Shown: positions 42,285 through 50,917, numbered from the stretch's first letter. The stretch is 64,000 nt of DNA from an uncultured Collinsella sp. (GCA_900541475.1 UQJV01000004.1:1-64000), one strand, 5' to 3'. A program made the numbers and translations. The notes: a model not told the origin generated them from the sequence alone.

Positions 42285-42626
42285 CTACAACGCAACGACC
42301 TGCTGAACGGGAACGATCTTATCCAGTTCCGGTTCGATGCGCCTCTTCTCTGCCTCGAGGTCAAACGCGATCTGGGCTCGAAGCCAATAGCCATCCGTCA
42401 GGCCAAAGTAGCGGCAAAGACGAAGATCGGTGTCAGCCGTAACACGACGCCTTCCCAAAATAATCTGCCCAATACGCTGAGCCGGAATCCCGGTCTCCTT
42501 AGCAAGGCGATATTGAGAAATACCCATAGGGACAAGAAATTCCTCTTTGAGAAGCTCGCCGGGGGCCACCGGCGACAACAAGCCAGCATCAGTTTTGTCA
42601 CTTGTGATAATCGACGATTTCAACAT
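42285..42626 (-). CDS. higA: HigA-type antitoxin (HTH)
   Basis: A protein of 113 aa. PVAPGELLKEEFLVPMGISQYRLAKETGIPAQRIGQIILGRRRVTADTDLRLCRYFGLTDGYWLRAQ is a typical HigA/VapI XRE domain. It neutralises the adjacent toxin and should repress the pair's promoter. The ATG at 42626 lies inside the toxin gene, a 29-nt overlap, so expression is coupled. An internal promoter (see the operator entry) could also supply it. Confidence 0.93.
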   Translation of the reverse strand: MLKSSIITSDKTDAGLLSPVAPGELLKEEFLVPMGISQYRLAKETGIPAQRIGQIILGRRRVTADTDLRLCRYFGLTDGYWLRAQIAFDLEAEKRRIEPELDKIVPVQQVVAL

Positions 42627-42879
42627 TCCAAGCCATCCCCTGTCTCCACTCAAAACAGACCCGATAGCGCTCATTGACACGGATACTATATTGACCGGCG
42701 CGATCGCCCTTCAACGCTTCAAGACGATTGCCTGGCGGAACGCGAAGATCATCAAGCGAAGCGCAGATCTGCAGCTGGCGAATCTTCCTCAAGGCGACCC
42801 GCTCAAAAGGAATGAACTTCCTAATCCGCACACCCATTGCAAAGCGTTCAGTGTCTTCATCTTTATATGATGTAATCAT
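42598..42879 (-). CDS. higB: HigB/RelE-type toxin
   Basis: A protein of 93 aa of the HigB/RelE superfamily, probably a ribosome-dependent mRNA nuclease. ASLDDLRVPPGNRLEALKGDRAGQYSIRVNERYRVCFEWRQGMAWNVEIVDYHK has the family's C-terminal strand pattern with the basic residues Arg and Lys that contact RNA. The toxin gene comes first, as usual in higBA. AAGGCG precedes the ATG. Confidence 0.93.
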   Translation of the reverse strand: MITSYKDEDTERFAMGVRIRKFIPFERVALRKIRQLQICASLDDLRVPPGNRLEALKGDRAGQYSIRVNERYRVCFEWRQGMAWNVEIVDYHK

Positions 42880-42888
42880 AGTATCGCC

Positions 42889-42936
42889 TTACGTTAATAA
42901 CGTCAAGCGTTTCTATAGAGTTACATCCCTATTATA
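42889..42936 (-). promoter_or_regulatory. higBA promoter and operator
   Basis: A perfect dyad ACGTTA-A-TAACGT (42891-42903) fits a HigA site. Upstream on the minus strand a TATAAT lies at 42936-42931. A second promoter-like pair, TTGACG and TACTAT with 17-bp spacing, brackets the dyad and overlaps the toxin start codon. Confidence 0.55.
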
Positions 42937-42979
42937 GCGTACATTTGTTCGTATTTTCGAGAACAAACGTCCACGTCAA

Positions 42980-44167
42980 TTAACCAAGCAAAAGTAATCG
43001 TTTGTAGACATCGAGACCTTTGAGCAGGATTTCCTCGTCAAAGAGCATGGTATCGGTGTGAAGAGCGCTCATCGCATAGGCTGGGCAGCCATCAGCGTCA
43101 ATCGGGTTTTCTTGCCCCTCTGGTACACCCGTGCCCAGCAAGAAGAACACGCCCGGCAGATGGCGCTGGTAAAAGGCGAAGTCCTCGGCAATCAGCAAAG
43201 GCTCATCCACGAGCTGCAGCTCGGGCAAGGCAGGCGCGACATTGGCAAATAGCTCGGGATCGTTATCGACCGGCGGATAGCCCTCGGCAAAATCGAGGTC
43301 ATATGTGCAGCCCGTTGCGGCGCATGCCTCATCAAGCACGCGGCGCACGCCCTCACGCGCACGGTCGAACATGTCGTCCGTAAACACACGCAGGCTGCCG
43401 GCAACATGGGCCTCCCCCGCCACCGCGTTGCAGACGGTACCGGCCTGCAGCAGACCAAACTTGCCGATACAGGGCTCGTCGGTGCCCAGCTCGTCCATCA
43501 GCCCGCGCTCGGCAACCAAAAACTTCGCTGCCGCCAACGCGGCATCGTGCGACTCCTCAACCGGCACGCCATAAGTCTTAGCAATATGGATGCTCGTACC
43601 GTGAATATGGATATGCGTTTCGCTCGAACGCGCCAGCAGCGGGCCGGAACAGCTCGCCAACGTGCCGGCAGGCAGATCGGGCCACACGTGAAAGCCAAAA
43701 ATGCGGTCGACCCCGTAGCATTCGAACACGCCGCTCTCGCATACCATCTTGGCACCACCGGTCGTTTCCTCGGCCGGCTGGAACACAAAGAGCACGTTGC
43801 GCCTCATGGCGCCCGGCTGTTCGCGAATCGTACGGTCGACATATGTCGCGGCGGCAAGTGCCATAGCCATGTGTCCGTCATGTCCGCAAGCGTGCATCTT
43901 GCCGGGATGTGTCGAGGCGAACGCTGCCCCTGTTGCCTCGACAATGGGCAGCGCGTCCATATCGGCGCGAATCGCCGTGGCATGCGCGGCATCAACGCCA
44001 ACATCGAAGAAAGCGCAGACGCAGCTGGGGCACGGATGGGTCACCTCGCAAGCGAGCGGTGCCAGCACGCCCTCGATATAGGCAATGGTTTGCGGAAGAT
44101 CGAAATCGAGCTCCGGAATGCGATGGAGATCGCGGCGATAGCGACGGAGTTCTTGGAGCTCGGTCAT
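42980..44167 (-). CDS. M20 family amidohydrolase, possible N-acetyl-DAP deacetylase
   Basis: Zinc-dependent M20 deacylase of 395 aa. ELQELRRYRRDLHRIPELDFDLPQT, MHACGHDGHMAMALAAA (the His-Asp metal motif), VFQPAEETTGGAKMV and the C-terminal EDFAFYQRHLPGVFFLLGTG are the usual signature. The family includes hippurate hydrolases, amino-acid deacylases and N-acetyl-diaminopimelate deacetylases. It is divergent from the riboswitch-controlled DAP operon whose last gene is an acetyltransferase, so deacetylating N-acetyl-LL-DAP would complete that branch. The start at 44167 has GAAGGGA upstream. The substrate is inferred. Confidence 0.85.
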   Translation of the reverse strand: MTELQELRRYRRDLHRIPELDFDLPQTIAYIEGVLAPLACEVTHPCPSCVCAFFDVGVDAAHATAIRADMDALPIVEATGAAFASTHPGKMHACGHDGHMAMALAAATYVDRTIREQPGAMRRNVLFVFQPAEETTGGAKMVCESGVFECYGVDRIFGFHVWPDLPAGTLASCSGPLLARSSETHIHIHGTSIHIAKTYGVPVEESHDAALAAAKFLVAERGLMDELGTDEPCIGKFGLLQAGTVCNAVAGEAHVAGSLRVFTDDMFDRAREGVRRVLDEACAATGCTYDLDFAEGYPPVDNDPELFANVAPALPELQLVDEPLLIAEDFAFYQRHLPGVFFLLGTGVPEGQENPIDADGCPAYAMSALHTDTMLFDEEILLKGLDVYKRLLLLG

Positions 44168-44311
44168 AGAGAATCCCTTCGTGAGGCATATCTGTTGCAA
44201 CTTATTTTGATACAGGATTGTGGCACACATGTTTCCAGCATATTGCTGCATTTTTTAAACGTTATATACGAATACTCTTGTTTGGTAAAGTGCAACGTGG
44301 TAGGGTCGTTA

Positions 44312-44455
44312 CCACTTGATAGAGGCGCGGGCACGAAGAACCGCGGGCGAGCCGGCAGGCTTTGACCCCGTGGGGAGGCGAAACCCGCCGAACTGGGTTT
44401 TTCGGGCGCGAACAACCTGGTGGGCCTGCGGGAAACACCCGCAGGACTGTCTGCA
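44312..44455 (+). ncRNA. Lysine riboswitch (L-box)
   Basis: Conserved L-box pieces occur in order: GATAGAGGCGCGG, then GGGGAGGCGAAACCCGCCGA, then a GC-rich arm CCTGCGGGAAACACCCGCAGG and ACTGTCT at the 3' end. These match the P1-P5 layout of the lysine aptamer. It heads the lysA-dapA-dapB-dapH operon. Lysine would stabilise the aptamer and repress the operon. Confidence 0.85.
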
Positions 44456-44467
44456 GCAATGCGGGAG

Positions 44468-44535
44468 CGCTATCCGGACATGGGGTCCACGCTATGTGGA
44501 TTCGATGCGCTGATGGCGCCGTCTGGATAGCGAGG
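44468..44535 (+). promoter_or_regulatory. Riboswitch expression platform (ribosome-site stem)
   Basis: CGCTATCCGGAC (44468-44479) pairs with GTCTGGATAGCG (44521-44532), and the AGCGAGG ribosome-binding region (44529-44535) lies in and just after the downstream arm. No T-run is present, so control is most likely translational. Confidence 0.6.
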
Positions 44536-44545
44536 TTTACGGGAC

Positions 44546-46855
44546 ATGGCATTGACCCCCAACGAGGCATATGCGGCCAAGCAGCCGTTTGTGGATAAGG
44601 AGACGCTCGAGCATATCGTCGAGCAGTTCCCCACGCCATTTCATCTATATGACGAGGCGGGCATCCGCCGCAACATGCAAGAGGTGCGCGACGCCTTCGC
44701 ATGGAACCCGGGCTTTAAGGAATACTTTGCCGTCAAGGCCAATCCCAACCCGGCGCTCATCTCCATTCTCAACGAATACGGCTGCGGCTGTGATTGTTCG
44801 AGCTATACCGAGCTCATGATTGCCCGCTCGCTGGGCATCACGGGACACGACATCATGTTCTCGTCCAACGACACGCCAGCTGCCGACTTTGAGCTCGCCG
44901 ACAAGCTGGGCGCCATCGTCAACTTCGACGACATCAGCCACATCGAGTTCTTTGAGCGCGTCGCAGGCCCCATCCCCAAGACGGTCAGCTGCCGCTTTAA
45001 TCCGGGCGGCCTATTCCAGCTCTCCAACGGCATCATGGATAACCCCGGCGACTCCAAGTACGGCATGACCACCGAGCAACTCTTCGAGGCCTTCCGCATG
45101 CTCAAGGCCAAGGGCGCCGAAAACTTTGGCATCCACGCATTCCTTGCCAGCAACACCGTCACCAACGACTACTACCCCAAGCTCGCGCGCATCCTCTTTG
45201 AGCTTGCCGTGCGCCTGGAGCGCGAGACCGGCGCACATGTCGCCTTCATCAATCTGTCCGGCGGCGTCGGCATCCCCTATCTGCCCGAGCAACAGGCCAA
45301 CGACATTCACGCCATCGGCGAGGGGGTGCACGCGGCCTACGACGAGATCCTGGTTCCTGCCGGCATGGGCGATGTAGCCATCTGCACCGAGATGGGCCGC
45401 TTTATGATGGGCCCCTACGGCTGCCTGGTCACCAAGGCCATCCACGAGAAGCAGATCTACAAGGACTATATCGGTGTCGATGCAAGCGCCGTCGACCTGA
45501 TCCGCCCTGCCATGTACGGCGCTTACCACCACATTACGGTGATGGGCCAGCCGGGTGGCGACGACAAGACCGCAGCGCCCGTCACAGACATCTACGACAT
45601 CACGGGCAACCTATGCGAGAACAACGACAAGTTCGCCATCGATCGCGAGCTGCCGCATATCGACATGGGCGACCTGCTTGTGATCCACGATACCGGCGCG
45701 CATGGCTACTCCATGGGCTACAACTACAACGGCCGTCTGCGCTCCGCCGAGGTCCTGCTGCGCCCCGACGGCGCGGCCGACCTTATCCGCCGCGCCGAGC
45801 GCCCGGGCGATTACTTTGCCACGCTCGACGTGCTACCGTGCGGCCGTGAACTGCTGGCCAAATCGCGCGCCGAAAGCGCCCGTCGTCGCGCTCAGGACGA
45901 GCGCCTGGCAGTCGCCGCCCAATGGAATAAGCGCATCCAGATCGCGGACGCGAAGGAGAAGAACATGGACATCCGCAATCTTGAGGGCTCAATCGTCGCC
46001 CTTGTTACGCCGTTTAAAAAGGACGGCAGTGTCGACTTTGACGCACTCGAGCGCCTTATCGATTTCCACTTGCAAAATGGCACCGACGCCATCCTCACCC
46101 TAGGCACCACCGGTGAGAGTGCCACGATGACTGATGACGAGGATAACTCCGTCGTCGCCGCCGTGGTCAAGCATGTTGCAGGACGCGTCCCCGTCATCGC
46201 CGGCTCGGGCTCCAACTCCACGCAAACCATGCTCACCAAGTCGCTCACCTACCAGGGCTTGGGAGCCGACGGCCTGCTGCTCATCACCCCCTACTACAAC
46301 AAGTCCAATGAGGAGGGCATCTATCGGCACTTTAAGACCGTCGCCGATGCCGTGGACATCCCCTGCATCCTGTACAACATCCCCGGCCGTTGCGGCTGCG
46401 GCATCAGCGAGCGCAATGTGGAGCGTCTGGCCGCACACCCCAACATCATGGGTATTAAGGAGGCCTCGGGCAACGTCGCCTACGCGGCCAAGATCGCCCA
46501 CCTGCTGTCCGACGACTTCCGCATGTACTCGGGCGAGGATGCGCTCACCGTGCCGCTCATGAGCCTGGGCGCCTCGGGCACCATCAGCGTGTGGGCCGAT
46601 GTTCAGCCGCAGCTCGTGCACGACATGTGCCGCGCCTATCTGGACGGTGACGTGGAGCGCGCCCGCGACATCCAAATTGCCGGTCAGCCGCTCATCAACG
46701 CCCTCTTTAGTGAGGTCAACCCCATCCCCGTCAAGGAAGCGCTCGCTCAGATGGGTATGATCGAGGCAAACTACCGCACGCCGCTATGCCCCATGGCAGA
46801 CGACACGCGCACTGCACTTACCGATGCTCTGAAGGGAGCTGGTCTGCTTGATTAA
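44546..46855 (+). CDS. lysA-dapA: Fused diaminopimelate decarboxylase / dihydrodipicolinate synthase
   Basis: One uninterrupted frame of 769 aa joins two lysine-pathway enzymes. Residues 1-473 are LysA: PLP lysine Lys64 in YFAVKANPNP and the C-terminal GYSMGYNYNGRLRSAEVLLR. Residues 474-769 are DapA: GTTGES, Tyr610 in ILYNIPGR and the Schiff-base Lys638 in GIKEASGN. LysA ends the pathway (meso-DAP to lysine) and DapA starts its committed part (pyruvate plus aspartate semialdehyde). An internal AAGGAG 6 nt before an in-frame ATG at 45965 could give free DapA as well. The gene starts with ATG 44546 under the L-box. Confidence 0.93.
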   Translation: MALTPNEAYAAKQPFVDKETLEHIVEQFPTPFHLYDEAGIRRNMQEVRDAFAWNPGFKEYFAVKANPNPALISILNEYGCGCDCSSYTELMIARSLGITGHDIMFSSNDTPAADFELADKLGAIVNFDDISHIEFFERVAGPIPKTVSCRFNPGGLFQLSNGIMDNPGDSKYGMTTEQLFEAFRMLKAKGAENFGIHAFLASNTVTNDYYPKLARILFELAVRLERETGAHVAFINLSGGVGIPYLPEQQANDIHAIGEGVHAAYDEILVPAGMGDVAICTEMGRFMMGPYGCLVTKAIHEKQIYKDYIGVDASAVDLIRPAMYGAYHHITVMGQPGGDDKTAAPVTDIYDITGNLCENNDKFAIDRELPHIDMGDLLVIHDTGAHGYSMGYNYNGRLRSAEVLLRPDGAADLIRRAERPGDYFATLDVLPCGRELLAKSRAESARRRAQDERLAVAAQWNKRIQIADAKEKNMDIRNLEGSIVALVTPFKKDGSVDFDALERLIDFHLQNGTDAILTLGTTGESATMTDDEDNSVVAAVVKHVAGRVPVIAGSGSNSTQTMLTKSLTYQGLGADGLLLITPYYNKSNEEGIYRHFKTVADAVDIPCILYNIPGRCGCGISERNVERLAAHPNIMGIKEASGNVAYAAKIAHLLSDDFRMYSGEDALTVPLMSLGASGTISVWADVQPQLVHDMCRAYLDGDVERARDIQIAGQPLINALFSEVNPIPVKEALAQMGMIEANYRTPLCPMADDTRTALTDALKGAGLLD
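45953..45967 (+). promoter_or_regulatory. Internal ribosome-binding site and start for DapA
   Basis: AAGGAG at 45953-45958 and ATG at 45965 sit at the usual 6-nt spacing inside the fused gene, just where the DapA domain (MDIRNLEGSIVALVTPF) begins. Independent initiation here would produce the normal 296-aa DapA. Confidence 0.7.
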
Positions 46856-47588
46856 GACCGTCATTATGGGAACGGGCCGCATGGGCTCGCTCGTCCGCAC
46901 TACCGCCGAGGGCATTGTCGACGCCGCCGGTCAGCCCGCTTTCGACATCGTCGCCCAGATCGGCTTCGACTTGTCCGAGCTCGAGAACGCCCCGGCAGCC
47001 GACGTCATCATCGACTTCTCGAACGTCGTGACCTTCGATGCCGTCGTCGCCTATGTCGGGCGCACGGGCGCGGCGTTGGTCTCGGGCACCACGGGCTATA
47101 CGCCCGAGCAGATGGATCGCCTGCGCGAGCTGGGTCGGAACGCCCGCGTCATGCACTCCGGCAATTACTCCATCGGTATCGCAGTCCTGCGCCATCTGGT
47201 GGCACAGGGTACACGCGAGCTGCCCGGCTTTGACTGCGAAATCGTCGAGACGCACCATAACCAAAAGGTCGACGCCCCGAGCGGCACTGCTAAGTTGTTG
47301 CTCGACGCCATCGTCGAAGCTGAGCCCGAGGCAGGCTACTACCCCGTCTATGGCCGCGAGGGCATGTGCGGTGCGCGTGACCCCAAGGAGATCGGTATGC
47401 ACTCGCTGCGCGGCGGCACCGTCGCCGGCGTGCACAAAGTAAGTTTCTTTGGCCAGGACGAGGAGGTCACGCTCACGCACCGCGCCACGAGCCGCCAGAT
47501 CTTCGTCAACGGCGCCCTGGCAGCCGCGCAGAAGCTCGTCACCCGCGAACCCGGCTTCTATACGTTCGACCAGGTCATGTTTGCCTAA
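46848..47588 (+). CDS. dapB: 4-hydroxy-tetrahydrodipicolinate reductase
   Basis: DapB (246 aa) reduces the DapA product to tetrahydrodipicolinate with NAD(P)H. The Rossmann motif IMGTGRMGSLVRTTAEG lies at the N-terminus, VDAPSGTAKLL near residue 145 forms the substrate site, and THHNQKVDAPSGT holds the signature. The start is TTG at 46848, overlapping the last codons of the fused gene by 8 nt, with GGGAG upstream. Confidence 0.96.
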   Translation: MIKTVIMGTGRMGSLVRTTAEGIVDAAGQPAFDIVAQIGFDLSELENAPAADVIIDFSNVVTFDAVVAYVGRTGAALVSGTTGYTPEQMDRLRELGRNARVMHSGNYSIGIAVLRHLVAQGTRELPGFDCEIVETHHNQKVDAPSGTAKLLLDAIVEAEPEAGYYPVYGREGMCGARDPKEIGMHSLRGGTVAGVHKVSFFGQDEEVTLTHRATSRQIFVNGALAAAQKLVTREPGFYTFDQVMFA

Positions 47589-47627
47589 CCAGGTATCAAC
47601 CGTATCCACGCAAAGGAGAAACAATAT

Positions 47628-48347
47628 ATGAGTAACGCAGCCGAGATGGATGCACAAGAGATTATCAACTACATCGCCACCGCGCCCAAAAAGACGCCCG
47701 TTAAGCTGTACGTGCGCGAGAAGCCGGGCATGAAGGTCCAGTGGGGCAATGCGCACGTCTACGGCGGTCGTCGTGGCAAGACCGTCTTTGGTGACTGGGA
47801 TGAGCTCAAGGCCATCCTGGATGCCAATGCCGACTCCATCGACTACTACGATGTGGAGAACGACTGCCGCAACTCCGCCGTCCCCATGCTCGACCTTAAG
47901 GGCATCAACGCCCGCATCGAGCCGGGCGCGATCATCCGCGACCGCGTCGAGATCGGCGACCGCGCCGTCATCATGATGGGTGCCATTATCAACATCGGCT
48001 CCGTCATTGGCGAAGGCTCCATGATCGACATGGGCGCCGTGCTGGGCGGCCGCGCCACCGTGGGCAAGAACTGCCACATCGGCGCCGGCACCGTGCTGGC
48101 AGGCGTTGTGGAGCCCGCCAGCGCCACGCCCGTCATCATCGAGGACGATGTCATGATCGGCGCCAACGCCGTGGTCCTGGAGGGCGTGCACGTAGGCAAG
48201 GGCGCTGTCGTCGCCGCCGGCGCCGTGTGCGTCGAGGACGTCCCCGCCGGTGCCGTCGTGGCCGGTGTCCCCGCCCGCGTCATCAAGATGCGCGACGAAA
48301 AGACCGACAGCAAGACCGGTCTCGAGGAAGGCTTACGTCAGCTTTAA
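47628..48347 (+). CDS. dapH: Tetrahydrodipicolinate N-acetyltransferase
   Basis: Left-handed beta-helix acyltransferase of 239 aa (DapD/DapH family). Hexapeptide repeats run from about residue 90 to 205 (INIGSVIGEGSMIDMGAVLGG, HIGAGTVLAGV, MIGANAVVLEGVHVGKGAVVAAGAV). An N-terminal helical domain (DAQEIINYIATAPKKTPVKLYV) is as in DapH of Bacillus. It adds acetyl to tetrahydrodipicolinate, so the pathway runs by acetylated intermediates. It is the last gene of the L-box operon and is followed by a structured element. Confidence 0.93.
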   Translation: MSNAAEMDAQEIINYIATAPKKTPVKLYVREKPGMKVQWGNAHVYGGRRGKTVFGDWDELKAILDANADSIDYYDVENDCRNSAVPMLDLKGINARIEPGAIIRDRVEIGDRAVIMMGAIINIGSVIGEGSMIDMGAVLGGRATVGKNCHIGAGTVLAGVVEPASATPVIIEDDVMIGANAVVLEGVHVGKGAVVAAGAVCVEDVPAGAVVAGVPARVIKMRDEKTDSKTGLEEGLRQL

Positions 48348-48543
48348 AGTTACGCGGTTTTACCAAACCGCGTAACTAGTCGACGCTGCACTTTTGGTTC
48401 CGTCGTTCTAACGAACGACGGACCGGTCGACGCTGCAAACGCCCCTAAGCGGCAATCTGACGTTCAATCGTCGGTCGCGTACCGAAGTACGCTTCCCTCC
48501 TCTTTCACGTCACCTTGCTCGCTTAGGGGCGTTTTCGCTGACG
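48348..48543 (-). repeat. Structured dispersed element, copy C
   Basis: This copy is on the minus strand. P1 is AAACGCCCCTAAGCG with CGCTTAGGGGCGTTT, another compensated version. P2 is invariant. P3 is GCGTAC/GTACGC. P4 is AGTTACGCGG/CCGCGTAACT, perfect. It has an extra 50 bp, including GTTCCGTCGTTC and GAACGACGGAAC, between P1-P3 and P4. It lies between the convergent dapH and nucleoid-protein genes. Confidence 0.85.
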
Positions 48544-48577
48544 TATGCTCAACCTACGGCGCAATTCAGCTCCAAGC

Positions 48578-48622
48578 AAAAAGGCCGAAGCCCTCATCCG
48601 GGGCTTCGGCCTTTGTTTTTTT
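48578..48622. terminator. Bidirectional terminator
   Basis: AAGGCCGAAGCCC and GGGCTTCGGCCTT pair around TCATCCG, with A/T runs on both sides. It ends both dapH-side and ndpA-side transcription. Confidence 0.93.
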
Positions 48623-48640
48623 GCGGCGTCCAAGCGCAGT

Positions 48641-49645
48641 TTATCGATTCTCAATTGACCCGATGTTTTTGAGCTCGATGGAGATGAGGCCATTGGGCTC
48701 GTTGACAAACTCGATGTACTCGGAGTTCGAACCCATCTCGGCCGGAAAGCTGATCTCGATACCCGTGTCGGTACGGATCTTGTGATTGCGCACGGCCGCG
48801 CGCTCGACCTGCTTGCGCTCCACGGGAACGCGCTCAGGAACTTTCTCCTCGGTCAGTGCCGCGCGCACACTCTCCTTGATAACCGGCTCGTCCTCAAAGA
48901 CCTCATCGACGATATCCCAAGGCGGCAGCTCCTCGTCATCCTCAACCTTCTCGGCAACGGCAGCCTTAACCTTGGCGAGTGCCACGGCCGTGTTGGCACC
49001 GTGCTCCTCGGCGACTTCCTCGACCACACGCGTCACGGTGTCGATGACCTCCTTGCCCGACACGCCCGTGTCGCACTGCAGCAGGCCATCGGGGATAAGC
49101 ATACGGTCCTCGCCGGCAATCTTGCGTTTCTTGTCCACGTAGCCGATCTCCATGGTGCTCGCGCGCACGATGGCATAGCTTGGCACCTTTTGCGAGGGGT
49201 TTGGCAGAATAGCGTAGTGGCGCGCGATGTCATTGCGCACCTCCCCCTCCTCGCGGCCCACTTCGTGCATAAAAGCCTGCTTGGAGCCCAGCAGCATCAC
49301 GGCAAACCAGCGGGCATCCTCATCGTCGTCAAAATCGGCCACGAGCACGTCGGTGGACTCGGCTTTCTCGGCTTTGGTGAGCTCGGAGGAGATAAACTCC
49401 GCAATCTGCTGCGACAGGTCCACGAACTCGCGCTCGCCAAAGAAATAGCCCTTGAGCTCGCCGCCAAACGCAGAGTTCTCGGCAAACGTGGCGCGTTTAT
49501 TGTCGGCCGAGGTACGTGCGCGGCGCAGATGCGTGGTCACGAAGTTGCGCACGGTACGGCTCTCGATATCGAGCTCGCGCTGGCTCATAACGTTGACGGC
49601 AGAGTCAAAGTCCAGGATATGCAGAATCGCGTGATTGATTTTCAT
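48641..49645 (-). CDS. Nucleoid-associated protein (NdpA/YejK family)
   Basis: A protein of 334 aa resembling the NdpA/YejK family, which binds nucleoid DNA. MKINHAILHILDFDSAV and the C-terminal SNSEYIEFVNEPNGLISIELKNIGSI suit the family. The acidic central part (EVFEDEPVIKESV) is typical. The function in this host is unknown, but such proteins are often described as associated with compaction or type I restriction resistance. The start is MKINH at 49645, or MPYMK at 49654. Confidence 0.8.
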   Translation of the reverse strand: MKINHAILHILDFDSAVNVMSQRELDIESRTVRNFVTTHLRRARTSADNKRATFAENSAFGGELKGYFFGEREFVDLSQQIAEFISSELTKAEKAESTDVLVADFDDDEDARWFAVMLLGSKQAFMHEVGREEGEVRNDIARHYAILPNPSQKVPSYAIVRASTMEIGYVDKKRKIAGEDRMLIPDGLLQCDTGVSGKEVIDTVTRVVEEVAEEHGANTAVALAKVKAAVAEKVEDDEELPPWDIVDEVFEDEPVIKESVRAALTEEKVPERVPVERKQVERAAVRNHKIRTDTGIEISFPAEMGSNSEYIEFVNEPNGLISIELKNIGSIENR

Positions 49646-49756
49646 ATACGGCATTCCGTTCTAGATCGATTTCGGCACGAACCAGTATAGCGGTCGAGCC
49701 CGCCCCAGGCGCATCGAAGCTTGGTGCATCGGGGACAGGTTGCTTTGCACCAATGG

Positions 49757-50917
49757 TTAGCGCAGAAGCTCGGACTGCCAAGCCTCGAGCTGTTCTGCCA
49801 AACTCTTGCCGGCAGCGGGCATGTCGATCTGGGGTCGTTTGGGCAGCAGTGCGCATTTAAGGATTGCCACGATGGTCTGCGAGACAAAGCGTCGCGTATC
49901 CTCGTCAAAGCCTTGCGCAGCCTGGAGCATCACGGGCAGGCTCTCGCGCAGATTCCCGGCGATATCCGCAAACCGCTCAGCACCCGTAGCCTCAAACACG
50001 GAGAACAATGCATCCACAAAACGCTCGCGCTCGTTAGGCGACACTGCAAGCAGCATCTCGCGAATGGAGCCATCAACGTATCGAGCACCGGCGGACAGGC
50101 GCTCACAGTACACGAAGTCGCGACCATCAACCACCCAGCTAAAGGGATTGTGCTGCAGCAGGCTGAACTCGGTGCTCTCAACGATGGCATAGTCCTCCTG
50201 TGTCTCGAACATCATGCCAAAGATCGACGACCGAGGTAGCGTCTTGTCGATTCGACCGGAAAGATCGGCAAAGGCGTTGCCGTTCAGAAACTCCTCGACG
50301 AAGCCAGGACCATCATGGGAATACACCCGTTCGATTCGCTCACGGGCGACATCGGAGCACATCGCCGCACCGTACACCGCAAGGTTTCCACCCTTGGAAT
50401 GACCTCCGCACAAAAGCGGCCCGTCAATCGCATCCGCCGCCTCGTCCACATAACGCGCCGCGGATTCCTGGGCCGGCACAGGACACCGGAACGCCATGTT
50501 AAAGTCCTCTTTCCAGCCCACAATCGTACTGTCGGTCCCCCGGAAGGAAAGATAGCTAAACCCCGCCGGAAATCGGAACGTCATAGCCGCAAACTGCTCT
50601 GTCGCCACCACATCGCTCACGGCGCGATAGCCGCAAACGTGCACGCCACGGTAGCGAGGGCTTGCTGCCACGGCCTCCAACAAGGCCCTGCTCCCCTCCG
50701 GATCCCACAGGTCGCCAATCATGTCCCGGTAGCACTCGGCGCGCAGCAGCTCGCGTACGTCAAGGCCCTGCCAGTTCGTCAGCTCCGCCATATCACCCGG
50801 CAAACGCAAATAGGACAGCCACGCAAAGACCAGGCTATCCACCGCGCAGAACGACCGTTCCTCAAACGGATCAAACGCCGTCTGGACATAGGTCAAAAAG
50901 TTAGGTGAATCCGACAT
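49757..50917 (-). CDS. DUF2974 alpha/beta hydrolase (Mbeg1-like)
   Basis: A protein of 386 aa. The lipase-like nucleophile elbow GHSKGGNLAVYGA near residue 170 and the strand FPAGFSYLSFRGTDSTIVGWKEDFN are typical of Mbeg1/DUF2974 proteins. Asp and His of the triad are probably in SHDGPGF and later. There is no signal peptide, so it is cytoplasmic. The substrate is unknown. GGGAG precedes the ATG. Near-identical 16-nt phrases flank it at 49738 and 50951. Confidence 0.85.
   Translation of the reverse strand: MSDSPNFLTYVQTAFDPFEERSFCAVDSLVFAWLSYLRLPGDMAELTNWQGLDVRELLRAECYRDMIGDLWDPEGSRALLEAVAASPRYRGVHVCGYRAVSDVVATEQFAAMTFRFPAGFSYLSFRGTDSTIVGWKEDFNMAFRCPVPAQESAARYVDEAADAIDGPLLCGGHSKGGNLAVYGAAMCSDVARERIERVYSHDGPGFVEEFLNGNAFADLSGRIDKTLPRSSIFGMMFETQEDYAIVESTEFSLLQHNPFSWVVDGRDFVYCERLSAGARYVDGSIREMLLAVSPNERERFVDALFSVFEATGAERFADIAGNLRESLPVMLQAAQGFDEDTRRFVSQTIVAILKCALLPKRPQIDMPAAGKSLAEQLEAWQSELLR

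Noticed and set aside
46818..48191. 457-codon frame antisense to dapB and dapH.
   Set aside because: Its composition (Asp, His, Gly, Val) is the complement of hexapeptide-repeat DNA; the forward genes have full motifs.
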